From Dyadobacter sandarakinus (GTDB lineage: Bacteria; Bacteroidota; Bacteroidia; Cytophagales; Spirosomataceae), in contig NZ_CP056775.1 in NCBI RefSeq assembly GCF_016894445.1, positions 3,102,001 to 3,166,000 of the forward strand: a DNA stretch of 64,000 nt, read 5' to 3'. A program made the translations under genes and the position numbers. Positions 25,417 to 35,181 of the stretch are shown here, in pieces. Position 1 is the stretch's first letter; each line of letters begins with the position of its first letter. The notes beneath the pieces were generated by a model, which was given only the letters and a program-made list of their open reading frames with translations, was not told the DNA's origin and searched no databases.

Positions 25417-27171
25417 ATGCGCTTGCTGATTACCCTGTGCCTGCTGCTCGGGTCTGTTCCTGCTTTTACCCAGTACCTGACCCGGTTTGAACAAAGCAGC
25501 GGCAGGCAAACCGCCACCTATGAGGAGGGCATTGCATTTTATAAAACACTGGCGAAGCATTTTCCTCAGGTACGCATGACGGAAAAGGGCCTTACCGACT
25601 CAGGCAAGCCGCTGCACCTGGTGCTGTATTCCAGCAGTAAAGTGTTCGACCTCAAAAAACTCAGAGCGGAAGGCAAAACCATCCTGCTCATCAACAATGC
25701 GATCCATCCGGGAGAACCTGACGGCGTAGATGCGTCCATGATGCTCCTGCGCGACCTGCTGATCCATCCTGCCAGGTACCCCGAAGCAAAAAATGTCGTC
25801 ATCGCGATCATTCCTTTTTACAACATCGGCGGTGCATTGAACCGTAACTCAACCACCCGTACCAACCAGAACGGCCCCGAAACATATGGCTTTCGCGGCA
25901 ATGCGAGGAATTATGACCTGAACCGGGATTTTATCAAAAGTGATACGCGCAATGCCCGGTGTTTTGCCTCTGTTTTCCATGAGCTTGATCCCGACCTGCT
26001 GGCCGATACGCACGTCAGCAACGGGGCCGACTACCAGTATGTGATGACCCTGGATTATACGCAAAAAGACAAGCTGGGCGGCAAGCTGGGTGATTTCAAT
26101 AACCAGGTTTTTTTACCTTTTATGTACAAACACCTGAAAACAGCGGGCTATGAGGCGACACCTTATGTAAATGCGTGGGGGCAAACGCCGGACAAGGGCT
26201 TTGTACAATTCCCTGACTGGCCGCGCTACTCCACGGGCTACGCGGCGCTCTTTCATACCATTGGGGTGATGACCGAGACGCATATGCTGAAACCCTATGA
26301 ACAGCGTGTAAAGTCTACCTATGCCTACCTGCTGGGCAATATCCGCTTTTTGGCTGAACATGGCCGGTCGCTGGCGAAGCTGCGAACAGAGGCGAAAGAG
26401 GCTGTGAAAACGCAGGAGAAATTTGCCGTCACCTGGCAGGTTGATAAAAGTATAAATACACAGATCGATTTTAAGGGATACGAGGCCGAATACCTTCCGA
26501 GCAAGGTCAGCGGTACAGAAAGGCTTTATTACAACAGGCAAAAACCTTTTACAAAAACAATCCCTTTTTACGACACCTACAAACCCCTGGATGAAGTTAC
26601 CAGGCCTGCTGCCTACATTGTTCCGCAAGGCTGGCACCACGTGATTGCCTTGCTTCAACTCAATGGCGTGATGATGAAACAGCTTGAAAAAGATGCGGAA
26701 CTGGAAGTAGAAACATACCACATTACGCACACAGAAACTGCGAAAGTGCCCTTTGAAGGTCACTACTGGCATACGGATGTCGCACTCCGGACCGAGACCG
26801 GCAAGGTTGGCTTCCGGAAGGGAGACTGGTACATACCGGTAAATCAATGGACAAACCGCTACATCATCGAAACACTGGAACCCAAAGGGGTGGACTCGTT
26901 TTTCAAGTGGAATTTCTTCGATACCATTTTACAGGCTAAAGAGCATTTTTCCAGTTACGTGTTTGAAGACCTGGCAGCAGAGCTGCTTGACAAAAGACCT
27001 GCATTGAAGCAGGAACTGGAAGCAAAACGCCAGTCGGACACCACCTTTGCAAAGGATGGTAATGCCCAACTGGCGTACATTTACGAGCATTCCGAGTATA
27101 GCGAAAAGGAGTACATGCGTTATCCCGTTTTTCGTCTGATGAAGGAGATCAGAACCGGAAACCCAGATTGA
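25417..27171 (+). CDS. M14-family zinc carboxypeptidase
   Basis: A 584-residue exported peptidase with signal peptide MRLLITLCLLLGSVPAFTQ. Zinc ligands are in INNAIHPGEPDGVDASMMLL (H-x-x-E) and the later His in LADTHVSNGADYQY. NYDLNRDFIKSDTRNAR provides the substrate arginine region, and GVMTETHMLKPYEQRV the catalytic Glu. The C-terminal 230 residues form an extra beta-rich domain common in Bacteroidota M14 proteins. It likely trims peptides outside the cytoplasm. Its 3' end overlaps the convergent outer-membrane gene by 23 bp. Confidence 0.85.
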   Translation: MRLLITLCLLLGSVPAFTQYLTRFEQSSGRQTATYEEGIAFYKTLAKHFPQVRMTEKGLTDSGKPLHLVLYSSSKVFDLKKLRAEGKTILLINNAIHPGEPDGVDASMMLLRDLLIHPARYPEAKNVVIAIIPFYNIGGALNRNSTTRTNQNGPETYGFRGNARNYDLNRDFIKSDTRNARCFASVFHELDPDLLADTHVSNGADYQYVMTLDYTQKDKLGGKLGDFNNQVFLPFMYKHLKTAGYEATPYVNAWGQTPDKGFVQFPDWPRYSTGYAALFHTIGVMTETHMLKPYEQRVKSTYAYLLGNIRFLAEHGRSLAKLRTEAKEAVKTQEKFAVTWQVDKSINTQIDFKGYEAEYLPSKVSGTERLYYNRQKPFTKTIPFYDTYKPLDEVTRPAAYIVPQGWHHVIALLQLNGVMMKQLEKDAELEVETYHITHTETAKVPFEGHYWHTDVALRTETGKVGFRKGDWYIPVNQWTNRYIIETLEPKGVDSFFKWNFFDTILQAKEHFSSYVFEDLAAELLDKRPALKQELEAKRQSDTTFAKDGNAQLAYIYEHSEYSEKEYMRYPVFRLMKEIRTGNPD

Positions 27172-27970
27172 AATTAAACTCACCTGTGATCTGGATGCCG
27201 CGCAGCCTCTGCTTAACGCCTCGGAAAGTCTCGTCTTCAATGTACCGGGAGCCCAGTCCGCCGTTCAAACCAAGCTGAAAGTGCTGGGTAATCTGAAAGT
27301 TGACGTAATTATTAACGATCAGGCCAAAACGAAACGTTTTTGCCCGGCCGTAATCAGACGTATATACGCCGGTAACAGGATCATAATTATTGATATACTT
27401 ATCGCGCTCACCAAAACCGGTAAAGAGGCTGGGCCCTACGGCATAGGTAACCTTGCGCTGTCCAAAGGGGTAAATTTTCAGTCCGGGCTCTACGTAGAAC
27501 ATGTGGGCCCCCGATGTATTATCCTCGAAAGGATACAGGCCGCTTTCGGGAAATGTAAAGGTCAGCGGAAGCACAATCCCGAAAAGGCCGCGTTTATCAA
27601 CCACTGCCTCATAGCTGAGTCCGAAGCCGGGCCCGCTGTCGAGCGCCTTAAAGGGTGAAAAGTTGATCAGACTCCGCCCGAAAGCCTCATCCGTATTCAT
27701 ATTTGTAGATTTGCGTGCTTTGATCTGATCACGCTCATCGAGCACAACAATTTCACCGTTCGCAAATTCAATGCGGCTGAGCACATTTTTTCTGATCACA
27801 AAAACGGCACTATTCGGATCATCGCTAAACCGGTAAAAAACCCGGTCAACACCTACTTCGGTAACTTTGCCTTTGAGCGTAGTCCCGTTTTTCTTGACCA
27901 GCACGTCCTGGGCTGCTGCGAGCAGGGACATGAACATGAAGAGCATGGCTAATGTAAAAGCTTTGTTCAT
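27149..27970 (-). CDS. Outer-membrane beta-barrel protein, unknown function
   Basis: A 273-residue protein with signal peptide (AFTLAMLFMFMSLLAAAQ). Residues 22-75 form a small SH3-like domain (DVLVKKNGTTLKGKVTEVG, IRKNVLSRIEFANGEIV) often placed before barrels in this phylum. The rest alternates hydrophobic and glycine-rich strands (GLFGIVLPLTFTFPES, MFYVEPGLKIYPFG, LNGGLGSRYIEDE) and ends FNLNLGFRF-like with a terminal Phe, the outer-membrane insertion signature. No enzyme motif is present. Monocistronic; divergent from the helicase gene. Confidence 0.65.
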   Translation of the reverse strand: MNKAFTLAMLFMFMSLLAAAQDVLVKKNGTTLKGKVTEVGVDRVFYRFSDDPNSAVFVIRKNVLSRIEFANGEIVVLDERDQIKARKSTNMNTDEAFGRSLINFSPFKALDSGPGFGLSYEAVVDKRGLFGIVLPLTFTFPESGLYPFEDNTSGAHMFYVEPGLKIYPFGQRKVTYAVGPSLFTGFGERDKYINNYDPVTGVYTSDYGRAKTFRFGLIVNNYVNFQITQHFQLGLNGGLGSRYIEDETFRGVKQRLRGIQITGEFNFNLGFRF

Positions 27971-28144
27971 AAAACGTTGAAAGAGTTAAGTGATAAGGTA
28001 ATGCGGCAAAGTACTTGGGCAGTTACTATTTCATGCTGAACGTTTAAAAAGTTACTTCTGTTATATGTGCAGCCCTTTGCGGGTAATAAAATTTACTTTC
28101 GGGAAACAATGCCGCTCAGGCATATTACCCACGATCAATATCCA

Positions 28145-29287
28145 ATGACATTTCAAGATTTAAAGCTCATTGAGCCCGTTCTCAGGGCTCTGCAAGAAGA
28201 AGGATACACCACTCCCACCCCCATTCAGGCCAAGGCGATCCCTATTGTTCTTCAAAGAAAAGATTTGCTCGGCTGTGCACAGACCGGTACCGGCAAAACA
28301 GCCGCTTTTGCGATCCCGATTATTCAGCTGATCCAGGAAAATCCTGTTGAAAAATTTGAACGGAGCCGCATACGTGCATTAATACTCACCCCGACCCGCG
28401 AGCTCGCGATCCAGATCGGGGAAAGCTTCAGTGCTTACGGCCGTCATACGGATGTGAGGCATACCGTTATTTTCGGCGGAGTAGGCCAGAAACCGCAGAC
28501 GGATGCATTGCAGAGAGGTGTAGATGTGCTTATCGCTACGCCCGGCCGCTTGCTCGACCTCATTAACCAAGGGTTTGTCAAGTTAAACCAGCTCGAATTT
28601 TTCATTCTTGACGAAGCCGACCGCATGCTGGATATGGGCTTTGTGCATGATGTGAAAAAAATACTGAAGCTTTTGCCCGCCAAACGGCAGTCGCTTTTCT
28701 TTTCGGCTACCATGCCGCCATCCATTATTACGCTGGCAGGTACCATATTAAGAAATCCGGTAAAAGTGGAGGTTACCCCCATTTCTTCTACCGCAGATAC
28801 GATCCGGCAGTCTGTTTTTTATGTAAATAAATCAGACAAAAACATGCTGCTCCTACACATACTGAGTGATAAAACCATTGCAACTGCGCTCGTATTTACC
28901 CGCACCAAACATGGCGCAGACAAAGTGGTGAAAGCATTGCGCAAGGCAGGTGTGACCTCGGAGGCCATTCACGGCAACAAGTCGCAGAATGCACGACAAA
29001 CTGCATTGAAAAACTTCAAAAGCCAGGAAACGCGCGTGCTGGTAGCGACCGACATTGCCGCCCGCGGCATTGACGTGGATGATCTGACGCACGTGATCAA
29101 CTATGAAATTCCGAATATTCCCGAAACATACGTTCACCGCATTGGCCGGACGGGTCGTGCCGGTGCCAAAGGAGTGGCATTTTCATTCTGTGACGTGGAA
29201 GAACGCCCGTACCTGAAAGACATTCACAAGCTGATTGCCAAAAACATTCCCGTCGTGAATGATCATCCCTACGCTACGAGCAGGTAA
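28145..29287 (+). CDS. DEAD-box RNA helicase
   Basis: A 380-residue ATP-dependent RNA helicase of the RhlE/CsdA kind. ATG 28145 begins [16 protein letters not shown], which places the Q motif (GYTTPTPIQ) properly; a frame 26 codons longer lacks homology. Motif I AQTGTGKT, Ia [31 protein letters not shown] and [12 protein letters not shown] are all present. There is no long basic C-terminal tail, so it is a minimal-core enzyme for rRNA maturation or mRNA unwinding. The stop overlaps the rhodanese start (TAATG). Confidence 0.92.
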   Translation: MTFQDLKLIEPVLRALQEEGYTTPTPIQAKAIPIVLQRKDLLGCAQTGTGKTAAFAIPIIQLIQENPVEKFERSRIRALILTPTRELAIQIGESFSAYGRHTDVRHTVIFGGVGQKPQTDALQRGVDVLIATPGRLLDLINQGFVKLNQLEFFILDEADRMLDMGFVHDVKKILKLLPAKRQSLFFSATMPPSIITLAGTILRNPVKVEVTPISSTADTIRQSVFYVNKSDKNMLLLHILSDKTIATALVFTRTKHGADKVVKALRKAGVTSEAIHGNKSQNARQTALKNFKSQETRVLVATDIAARGIDVDDLTHVINYEIPNIPETYVHRIGRTGRAGAKGVAFSFCDVEERPYLKDIHKLIAKNIPVVNDHPYATSR

Positions 29288-29604
29288 TGGTTGCAATGAG
29301 CGAAAGACAGACTTTCTCTGACATTGATCTGGCCACTGCCAGGAAGCTTGCCGCAAATCCCGGCGCGATGCTGGTGGATGTGCGTGAAAACTGGGAGTTT
29401 GAGGAATTTAATGAAGGTGGCATCAATATTCCGCTGGCCGAAATCAGGAACAGGCGCGACCTGGTCCGGGACTGTGACACCATCATCGTGATCTGTACCA
29501 ATGGAGTTAGAAGCAGAGTGGCTGCAATGGATTACTGCCGTGTTCCCGAGTGGGCGGAAAAAAAGATTTTCCACGTAAAAGGAGGCATTCTGGAAGCAGA
29601 ATAA
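29287..29604 (+). CDS. Rhodanese-like domain protein
   Basis: A 105-residue single rhodanese domain. It contains MLVDVRENWEFEEFNEGGIN-like CH2A sequence and the active loop VICTNGVRSR, where the catalytic Cys is kept (C-x-x-G-x-R-S). It could act as a sulfur carrier or transferase in the cytoplasm. It starts inside the helicase stop codon, so the two are coupled; the functional link is unclear. A second ATG four codons on is an alternative start. A strong bidirectional hairpin follows. Confidence 0.85.
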   Translation: MVAMSERQTFSDIDLATARKLAANPGAMLVDVRENWEFEEFNEGGINIPLAEIRNRRDLVRDCDTIIVICTNGVRSRVAAMDYCRVPEWAEKKIFHVKGGILEAE

Positions 29605-29640
29605 AAAAGGCCGGCTTGTATAAAGCCGGCCTTCATTTTA
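29605..29640. terminator. Bidirectional hairpin terminator
   Basis: Stem AAGGCCGGCTT (29607-29617) pairs with AAGCCGGCCTT (29623-29633) around a 5-base loop. A-rich and T-rich flanks lie on the two sides. It separates the convergent rhodanese and dapF genes. Confidence 0.85.
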
Positions 29641-29655
29641 TCAATACGGTATTGC

Positions 29656-30432
29656 TCAGATCGCAAGCTCGCCCTCGAAAACCCTGACTGCCGGACCGGT
29701 CAGAAATACTTGATCAAACCCGGTGGGCGTTTCGCTGTATGCTACTGATAGCGTTCCGCCAATGGTTTCTACCGTGACAGGACTGCCCCAGCCGTAACGA
29801 AGGTGGGCTGATAATGCGCAGGCGGTTACGCCGGTACCGCAGGAGAAAGTTTCATCTTCCACGCCGCGCTCGTAGGTCCTGACACTCAGGTGCTCAGTTC
29901 CGATCACTTCCACAAAGTTTACATTGGTACCACCCTGAGGGCCGTACACCGAACCATAGCGGATCTCGCTGCCCTGCCCGGTTACATCAGCTTCGTCAAC
30001 ATGATCAACGTAAGTAACATAGTGCGGCGATCCTGTATTCAGAAAATCATGATCCTCAAAGCGCTGAATAGCAGAAACAGGCGACATTTTAAGCCGGATG
30101 GTATCGCCGGAAACGGTGGCTTCATGTTCACCGTCGACAGCTATAAAGCGGGTATCGCCTGTAAAAATCCCGAGATCATGCGCAAAACGTACCACGCAGC
30201 GGCCGCCGTTTCCACACATGCTCCCTTCACCCCCGTCAGCATTGAAGTACACCATGCGGAAATCATAGCCCGGCTCATTTTGCAAAAGGATCAATCCATC
30301 GGAGCCTATACCGAAGCGGCGGTGGCAAATAGAAGCAACCAGCTGCTGTGAAACCGGGAAAGTCTTGTCGCGATCGTCAATCATGACAAAATCATTACCC
30401 GTACCCTGGTATTTGTAAAATCGGATCTTCAT
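29656..30432 (-). CDS. dapF: Diaminopimelate epimerase
   Basis: Converts LL- to meso-diaminopimelate for lysine and peptidoglycan synthesis. 258 residues from ATG 30432 (MKIRFYKYQGTGNDFVMIDD); an in-frame extension to 30474 lacks homology. The two active cysteines lie in GGEGSMCGNGGRCVVRFA and DETFSCGTGVTACAL. The conserved GNDF and RRFGIGSDGLILL are present. The gene lies downstream of rplS on the same strand, with a terminator between them, so it probably has its own promoter. Confidence 0.95.
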   Translation of the reverse strand: MKIRFYKYQGTGNDFVMIDDRDKTFPVSQQLVASICHRRFGIGSDGLILLQNEPGYDFRMVYFNADGGEGSMCGNGGRCVVRFAHDLGIFTGDTRFIAVDGEHEATVSGDTIRLKMSPVSAIQRFEDHDFLNTGSPHYVTYVDHVDEADVTGQGSEIRYGSVYGPQGGTNVNFVEVIGTEHLSVRTYERGVEDETFSCGTGVTACALSAHLRYGWGSPVTVETIGGTLSVAYSETPTGFDQVFLTGPAVRVFEGELAI

Positions 30433-30461
30433 ATTGTATTGGTAGGAAACTGCCGAAATAA

Positions 30462-30500
30462 CAAAACCCTGCAAGAAAAGATCACTTGCAGGGTTTTAAA
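30462..30500 (-). terminator. rplS terminator
   Basis: AAAACCCTGCAAG (30463-30475) pairs with CTTGCAGGGTTTT (30485-30497) across a 9-base loop. Read on the minus strand it ends in a T-run, 30 bp after the rplS stop and before dapF. Confidence 0.8.
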
Positions 30501-30528
30501 AATTTGTCTCAAAAACAAACTCCTGGTA

Positions 30529-30888
30529 TTAAGCCTTTTTAAGCTCCTTGATACGAGCAGCTTTGCCTTGACGGCCACGCAGGAAGAACAGACGCGCACG
30601 ACGTACTTTACCACGGCGGATAAGTTCAATTTTGGCAATACTTGGTGAAAGGATCGGGAACACACGCTCCACACCTACACCATTGGAGATCTTGCGGACT
30701 GTGAAAGTCTCACCGCTGGATTTAACATTCCGGCGCTGGATGACAGTACCCTGGAATTGCTGAACACGCTCTTTGTTACCCTCGCGGATTTTCACGTGAA
30801 CGTTAATGGTGTCGCCTGAACCAAATTCAGGAAACTCGGCAGTACGATTTTCAATCGTTGCTTCTACGAGTTTGATAAGGTCGCTCAT
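30529..30888 (-). CDS. rplS: 50S ribosomal protein L19
   Basis: A 119-residue ribosomal protein at the 30S-50S interface. [41 protein letters not shown] and [19 protein letters not shown] are the standard blocks, followed by the basic [21 protein letters not shown]. Length is typical for the phylum. Monocistronic: a promoter lies upstream at 30980-31010 and a hairpin terminator follows. Confidence 0.97.
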   Translation of the reverse strand: MSDLIKLVEATIENRTAEFPEFGSGDTINVHVKIREGNKERVQQFQGTVIQRRNVKSSGETFTVRKISNGVGVERVFPILSPSIAKIELIRRGKVRRARLFFLRGRQGKAARIKELKKA

Positions 30889-30979
30889 AAAGAGTGCTTT
30901 TATAATTTAAAATGATAGCTTGCTCCCAGCGGACGGGGTGACGCCCCTTCATTCAAAACAGCTTTTGTAAAAACGAGTG

Positions 30980-31010
30980 CAAAGCTAGTGCTTTTCGGCT
31001 GGAAGTAAAA
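30980..31010 (-). promoter_or_regulatory. Bacteroidota-type promoter for rplS
   Basis: Read on the minus strand: TTTT (31010-31007), a 19-base spacer, then TAGCTTTG (30987-30980). The second box is an exact match to the -7 consensus TAnnTTTG of the phylum; the -33 box differs from TTTG at one base. It leaves a leader of about 90 bases before the rplS ATG. Confidence 0.6.
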
Positions 31011-31105
31011 GCATTGGAATACAATAGATTTATCATTCCTGAAAAAGAACCCATGAGCCGGCATGAAGATTTGTACTGGTCGGGTATAAACAATACCAAG
31101 CATTT

Positions 31106-32587
31106 ATGAAGATATTCAATGCACAGCAGATCCGCGATTGGGATGCCTACACGATTGCGCACGAACCTGTTTCCTCACTGGACCTGATGGAACGCGCTTC
31201 TCAGGCGTTTGTAAAATGGTTTTGCAACCAGTTTGTCCAGACCAGGCCCGTATGGGTTTTCTGTGGAAAGGGCAACAACGGAGGCGACGGGCTGGCCATC
31301 GCGAGGATCCTCAGCACCGGCGGGTATGATGTGCAGGTTTATACGATTGATTATCCCGGCAAAGCCTCCGCTGACTATTCAGCAAACCTGGAAAGGCTGA
31401 AATCACATATAACTCCCACGCAGATAGCAGCAATTACCGACTTTCCGGAAGTTCCTGAGCAGGTTGTTTGCATTGATGCCTTGCTGGGAACAGGCTTGTC
31501 GCGCCCGGTGGAAGGTTTGCTTTCGGAAATTATTGTCAAACTCAATTCTCTAACCAACAAGATTGTATCCGTAGACATAGCCAGCGGGCTCTACACCGAC
31601 CAGAGTAATGCCCAGGATGATGTAATTGTCAAGCCTCATTTTACGGTCACGTTCCAGTGTCCCAAGTTGTCTTTCATGATGCCGCAGAATGCGCATTTTA
31701 CGGGTTCCTGGCACGTTGTACCCATCGGGTTATCGGAAGAATATGCGCAGCAGACTCCTGCATCCTACTATTTCACAGAAAAAAAAGCAGCAGAAACGCG
31801 TATACAGCCAAGACAGAAATTTTCGCACAAAGGCACTTTCGGGCATGCCTTGCTGGTAGCGGGAAGTTTCGGAAAAATGGGAGCGGCAGTACTTTCGGGC
31901 AAAGCCTGCCTGCGGTCGGGCGCGGGCCTGCTGACCATGCATGTACCAGCCTGCGGATACGAGATCATGCAGATTTCCCTGCCGGAAGCGATGACTACCG
32001 TGGACAAGCATGAGAAGATCAACACGCAACTTCCTGAACTTGATGCTTACTCGGCAGTAGGAATCGGGCCTGGCATTGGAAAGGAGCAACCTACTGTTGA
32101 ATTGGTGGAAAAGTTGCTTGATACGATCGGAGTGCCTCTCCTTATTGACGCGGATGCATTGAATATTCTTTCAGAAAACCGGCAGTTGCTCGATAAGCTG
32201 CCTGCAAAAACCATCCTGACACCCCATCCAAAGGAATTTCAGCGGCTTGCGGGGGATAGCAGCAATGAATTTGAGCGCCTGGAAGCGGGCCGGCAGTTTG
32301 CGATCAGACATCAGGTGATCATCTGCCTTAAAGGCGCCAATACGGCTGTGATCCTGTCCAATGGAGATGTACATTTCAATTCAACCGGCAATGCAGGCAT
32401 GGCTACCGGCGGCACGGGTGATGTGCTGAGCGGGATTATTACCAGTCTGCTCGCGCAAAAGTACCCGGCCGAGGACGCTGCCATCCTGGGGGTTTACGAG
32501 CATGGCCTGGCTGGCGACCGGGCAGCAGCCCGGCGCGGCCAAAGCGCCTTGATCGCGTCAGACGTTGTGGAGTATCTGGGATGGTAG
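31106..32587 (+). CDS. nnr: Bifunctional NAD(P)H-hydrate epimerase/dehydratase
   Basis: Repairs damaged NAD(P)H hydrates: the N-terminal half epimerises the R/S forms and the C-terminal half dehydrates the S form with ADP or ATP. 493 residues. N-terminal YjeF_N signs: MKIFNAQQIRDWDAYTI, LMERASQAF, FCGKGNNGGDGLAIARIL, DALLGTGLSRPVEG. C-terminal carbohydrate-kinase-like half: HKGTFGHALLVAGSFGKMGA, TPHPKEFQRLAG, LKGANTAVI and TGGTGDVLSGII with the catalytic Asp. Divergent from rplS; convergent with feoB, with a 20-bp gap. Confidence 0.95.
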   Translation: MKIFNAQQIRDWDAYTIAHEPVSSLDLMERASQAFVKWFCNQFVQTRPVWVFCGKGNNGGDGLAIARILSTGGYDVQVYTIDYPGKASADYSANLERLKSHITPTQIAAITDFPEVPEQVVCIDALLGTGLSRPVEGLLSEIIVKLNSLTNKIVSVDIASGLYTDQSNAQDDVIVKPHFTVTFQCPKLSFMMPQNAHFTGSWHVVPIGLSEEYAQQTPASYYFTEKKAAETRIQPRQKFSHKGTFGHALLVAGSFGKMGAAVLSGKACLRSGAGLLTMHVPACGYEIMQISLPEAMTTVDKHEKINTQLPELDAYSAVGIGPGIGKEQPTVELVEKLLDTIGVPLLIDADALNILSENRQLLDKLPAKTILTPHPKEFQRLAGDSSNEFERLEAGRQFAIRHQVIICLKGANTAVILSNGDVHFNSTGNAGMATGGTGDVLSGIITSLLAQKYPAEDAAILGVYEHGLAGDRAAARRGQSALIASDVVEYLGW

Positions 32588-32607
32588 ATGCAGAAGGAAC
32601 TTTAACC

Positions 32608-34743
32608 TCAGCTTAGTAGCTGGTAAGTTGCGAATGCGGATACGTAGGCCAGTACCATCAGGTATACCAGCTGGATCAAAGGCCATTTCCAGCCGTGAGT
32701 CTCGCGGTAAACAACAGCAATGGTACTCATACACATCATGGCAAAAACATAAAATATCAGCAGGGAATAGCACACTGCCGGTGTGAACATCGGTCCGCCG
32801 GTCACATCGTTTTTCTCCTGAACCAATCGTTCTTTGATAGTAGGGACATCCTCCGTGTCGCCGCTGATACTGTAAATAGTGGCCATGGTTCCTACAAATA
32901 CTTCCCGGGCTGCGAATGAAGCAAGCAGCGCAATACCTATTTTCCAGTCATAACCCAGTGGTTTGATCACAGGCTCAATAAACCGGCCGAACTGACCCGC
33001 ATATGAACTTTCCAGCCGCGCTGATGCTACCGCCGCATCCCGCTGCTCCTGCGTTCCTGATTTCACCTGCACGATGGTAGCCTGCTCAGCGCGGTCCATG
33101 CTGTCGCCCGGACCATAGGATGCCAGTACCCACAGGATAATGGATATGGCCATAATTACCTTTCCCGCTTCCAGCACAAACGATTTGACACTTTCGTAGC
33201 TCGAAAAAGCTACATGCCCCCAGCGCGGCACCTTGTAGGAAGGCATTTCAAGCATAAAATAACTTGGCTCTTTCCTGGGGATAAACAGTGACAGCAGCCA
33301 GGCCGAACCCAGCGCCCCTACCAGCCCGAGGGTATACAGTCCTAGCAAAGCCAATCCCTGTACATTCAGGATACCCAGCACTTTGTATTCAGGTACGACA
33401 AGGGCAATTAGGATTGCATAAATAGGTAAGCGGGCCGAACAGCTCATCAATGGTGTTACCAGAATTGTCAGCAGACGCTCGTATCGGCTGCTGATACTGC
33501 GTGTGGTCATAATTGCAGGGACCGCACAGGCAACACCCGAGATCAGAGGTACTACGCTCCGGCCATTCAGTCCGAAGCGCCGCATCAACTTATCCATGAT
33601 AACCATCACCCGCGCCATGTAGCCCGACTCTTCCAGTACTGCTACCAAAGCAAACAAAATCGCAATCTGTGGAATGAAGATGATGATTCCCCCGATACCC
33701 GCCATGATGCCGTCCGTGATCAGGTCGTTGAGGACACCTTCCGGCAATGCATTCTTCACCCACTCAATGCTTTTGGCTGTACCCTCGTCAATCAGGTCCA
33801 TCGGGTAGGATGCCCACGCAAAAATCGCCTGAAATACAATCAGCAACACAAAAGCAAATGTGAAGTATCCCCAGAACCGGTGCAGCAAGATGCTGTCGAG
33901 CTTGCGGGTCCAGTAGGGCTGATCGGTGATGCCCTCCTTTTTGATGGACCGGGAAACAATCGGTTTCAGCTTTTCGTAGCGTGCGATGGTTTCAGAGGCA
34001 AGAAACTGGCTTTCATCAAAACCATACTTCTCGATCAATGCGTCGAGCTTGGCGCGTACAGGCTGTTCGAGGAAAGAAAAATTGTCGTGCTGGCAAACAT
34101 ACTGGAGCGCTACATAATCATTGTCTAGGTGATACAGCTCTTTTACCTCTTCAATCATGGCCAGGTCACTCTGAACCGGCTCATAAAAATAATGGAAAGA
34201 GGTACTGTGCTTTTTTTCAGCTGCGTGCCGTACAGCTTCTTTCAACTTGTCGATACCCTCACCGGTTCGTGCATTGATACTTGCCACGGGTACATTGAGC
34301 TGCATAGCCAGCTGAACCGCATTGACAGACATGTTCATGCTTGCTGCCACATCCAGCATATTCAGAGCGAGTACGGTAGGAATGCCCAGATCATTGATTT
34401 CGGTAAATAGCAGGAGGTTCCGCTGCAAATTAGAAGCATCTGCCACGATGATGATCAGATCGGGATGATCCGGGTGCCTGGGATTGGCAAGGATATCCAT
34501 CACCACACGTTCGTCCCGTGATTTGGGATAAATGCTGTAAGTGCCGGGCAAATCAACAATGGAAGCTGTAATATCGTCTTCATCCCCGCTCCCCGCAATC
34601 TTAAAAGTGCCCGACTTCTTCTCTACGGTGACCCCCGGAAAGTTACCGGTTTTCTGGCGCAGGCCGGTTAATGCATTAAACAGCGTGGATTTTCCCGCAT
34701 TGGGATTACCTATGAGTGCAACTTTTATTATTCCTAGTTTCAA
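32608..34743 (-). CDS. feoB: Ferrous iron transporter B
   Basis: Inner-membrane Fe2+ importer with an N-terminal G domain: ALIGNPNAGKSTLFNALTG (G1), DLPGTYSIYP (G3), ALNMLDVA (G4). The rest is polytopic, with gate motifs SGVACAVPAIMTTR and TPLMSCSARLPIYAILIAL and a C-terminus of FAAREVFVGTMATIYS. No ATG is well placed. TTG 34743 gives MKLGIIKVALIGNP, matching usual FeoB starts; TTG at 34755 and 34785 are possible, the last overlapping feoA. 711 residues from the chosen start. feoA lies immediately upstream, in one iron-uptake operon. Confidence 0.93.
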   Translation of the reverse strand: MKLGIIKVALIGNPNAGKSTLFNALTGLRQKTGNFPGVTVEKKSGTFKIAGSGDEDDITASIVDLPGTYSIYPKSRDERVVMDILANPRHPDHPDLIIIVADASNLQRNLLLFTEINDLGIPTVLALNMLDVAASMNMSVNAVQLAMQLNVPVASINARTGEGIDKLKEAVRHAAEKKHSTSFHYFYEPVQSDLAMIEEVKELYHLDNDYVALQYVCQHDNFSFLEQPVRAKLDALIEKYGFDESQFLASETIARYEKLKPIVSRSIKKEGITDQPYWTRKLDSILLHRFWGYFTFAFVLLIVFQAIFAWASYPMDLIDEGTAKSIEWVKNALPEGVLNDLITDGIMAGIGGIIIFIPQIAILFALVAVLEESGYMARVMVIMDKLMRRFGLNGRSVVPLISGVACAVPAIMTTRSISSRYERLLTILVTPLMSCSARLPIYAILIALVVPEYKVLGILNVQGLALLGLYTLGLVGALGSAWLLSLFIPRKEPSYFMLEMPSYKVPRWGHVAFSSYESVKSFVLEAGKVIMAISIILWVLASYGPGDSMDRAEQATIVQVKSGTQEQRDAAVASARLESSYAGQFGRFIEPVIKPLGYDWKIGIALLASFAAREVFVGTMATIYSISGDTEDVPTIKERLVQEKNDVTGGPMFTPAVCYSLLIFYVFAMMCMSTIAVVYRETHGWKWPLIQLVYLMVLAYVSAFATYQLLS

Positions 34744-34771
34744 TGGAGGAGTCAAATGTCGAAATGTGGTT

Positions 34772-34999
34772 CTACTCGATTTCAATGACGGCAGCCTCGT
34801 TCAAACGCAGCGACAAGCAATACCACCCGCCGACATTGATACAAATCGGGTCTCCAAACGGGGCCACAGCGTCCAGGCGCACTTCACTCCCGGGCAGGCA
34901 GCCCATTTCAAGCAATTTAAGGGACATCGTCTTGTCAGTAATTGACTTGATAACCCCTTTTTCGCCTTTTTTCAGGTGTGAGACTGTGCGGACAGACAT
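34772..34999 (-). CDS. feoA: Ferrous iron transport protein A
   Basis: A 75-residue SH3-like cytoplasmic protein that supports FeoB. It starts MSVRTVSHLKKGEKGVIKSI and contains KLLEMGCLPGSEVRLDAVAP and FGDPICINVGGWYCLSLRL, the family core. It is the first gene of the feoAB operon, with a good promoter at 35034-35064. The FeoB frame begins 28-30 bp beyond its stop, or overlaps it if the upstream TTG is used. Confidence 0.92.
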   Translation of the reverse strand: MSVRTVSHLKKGEKGVIKSITDKTMSLKLLEMGCLPGSEVRLDAVAPFGDPICINVGGWYCLSLRLNEAAVIEIE

Positions 35000-35033
35000 G
35001 TTAACCTTATTTAGATTGAGTTTATATAATATG

Positions 35034-35064
35034 CAAATTAAGCACTAACTGCCCGTAATTCAAA
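35034..35064 (-). promoter_or_regulatory. Bacteroidota-type promoter for feoAB
   Basis: On the minus strand: TTTG (35064-35061), 19-base spacer, TTAATTTG (35041-35034), seven of eight to TAnnTTTG. It sits 35 bp upstream of the feoA ATG. The following AT-rich leader could carry an iron-regulator site, but no clear palindrome is seen. Confidence 0.6.
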
Positions 35065-35147
35065 CATTACTTTTATAAAACGAAATCACACTTCCGGATT
35101 GATCCAAAATCGTGATCGTTTTATTATTTCGCTCAGGCTTTATGTAG

Positions 35148-35155
35148 TATTTTTG
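35148..35155 (+). promoter_or_regulatory. Probable -7 box of the ccm operon promoter
   Basis: TATTTTTG matches TAnnTTTG exactly and lies 27 bp before the ccmB start. No clear TTTG is found 19-21 bases upstream; the nearest is TTTC with a 17-base spacer. Confidence 0.35.
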
Positions 35156-35181
35156 CGGAGAAAGCCGATTGAACGCGAAAA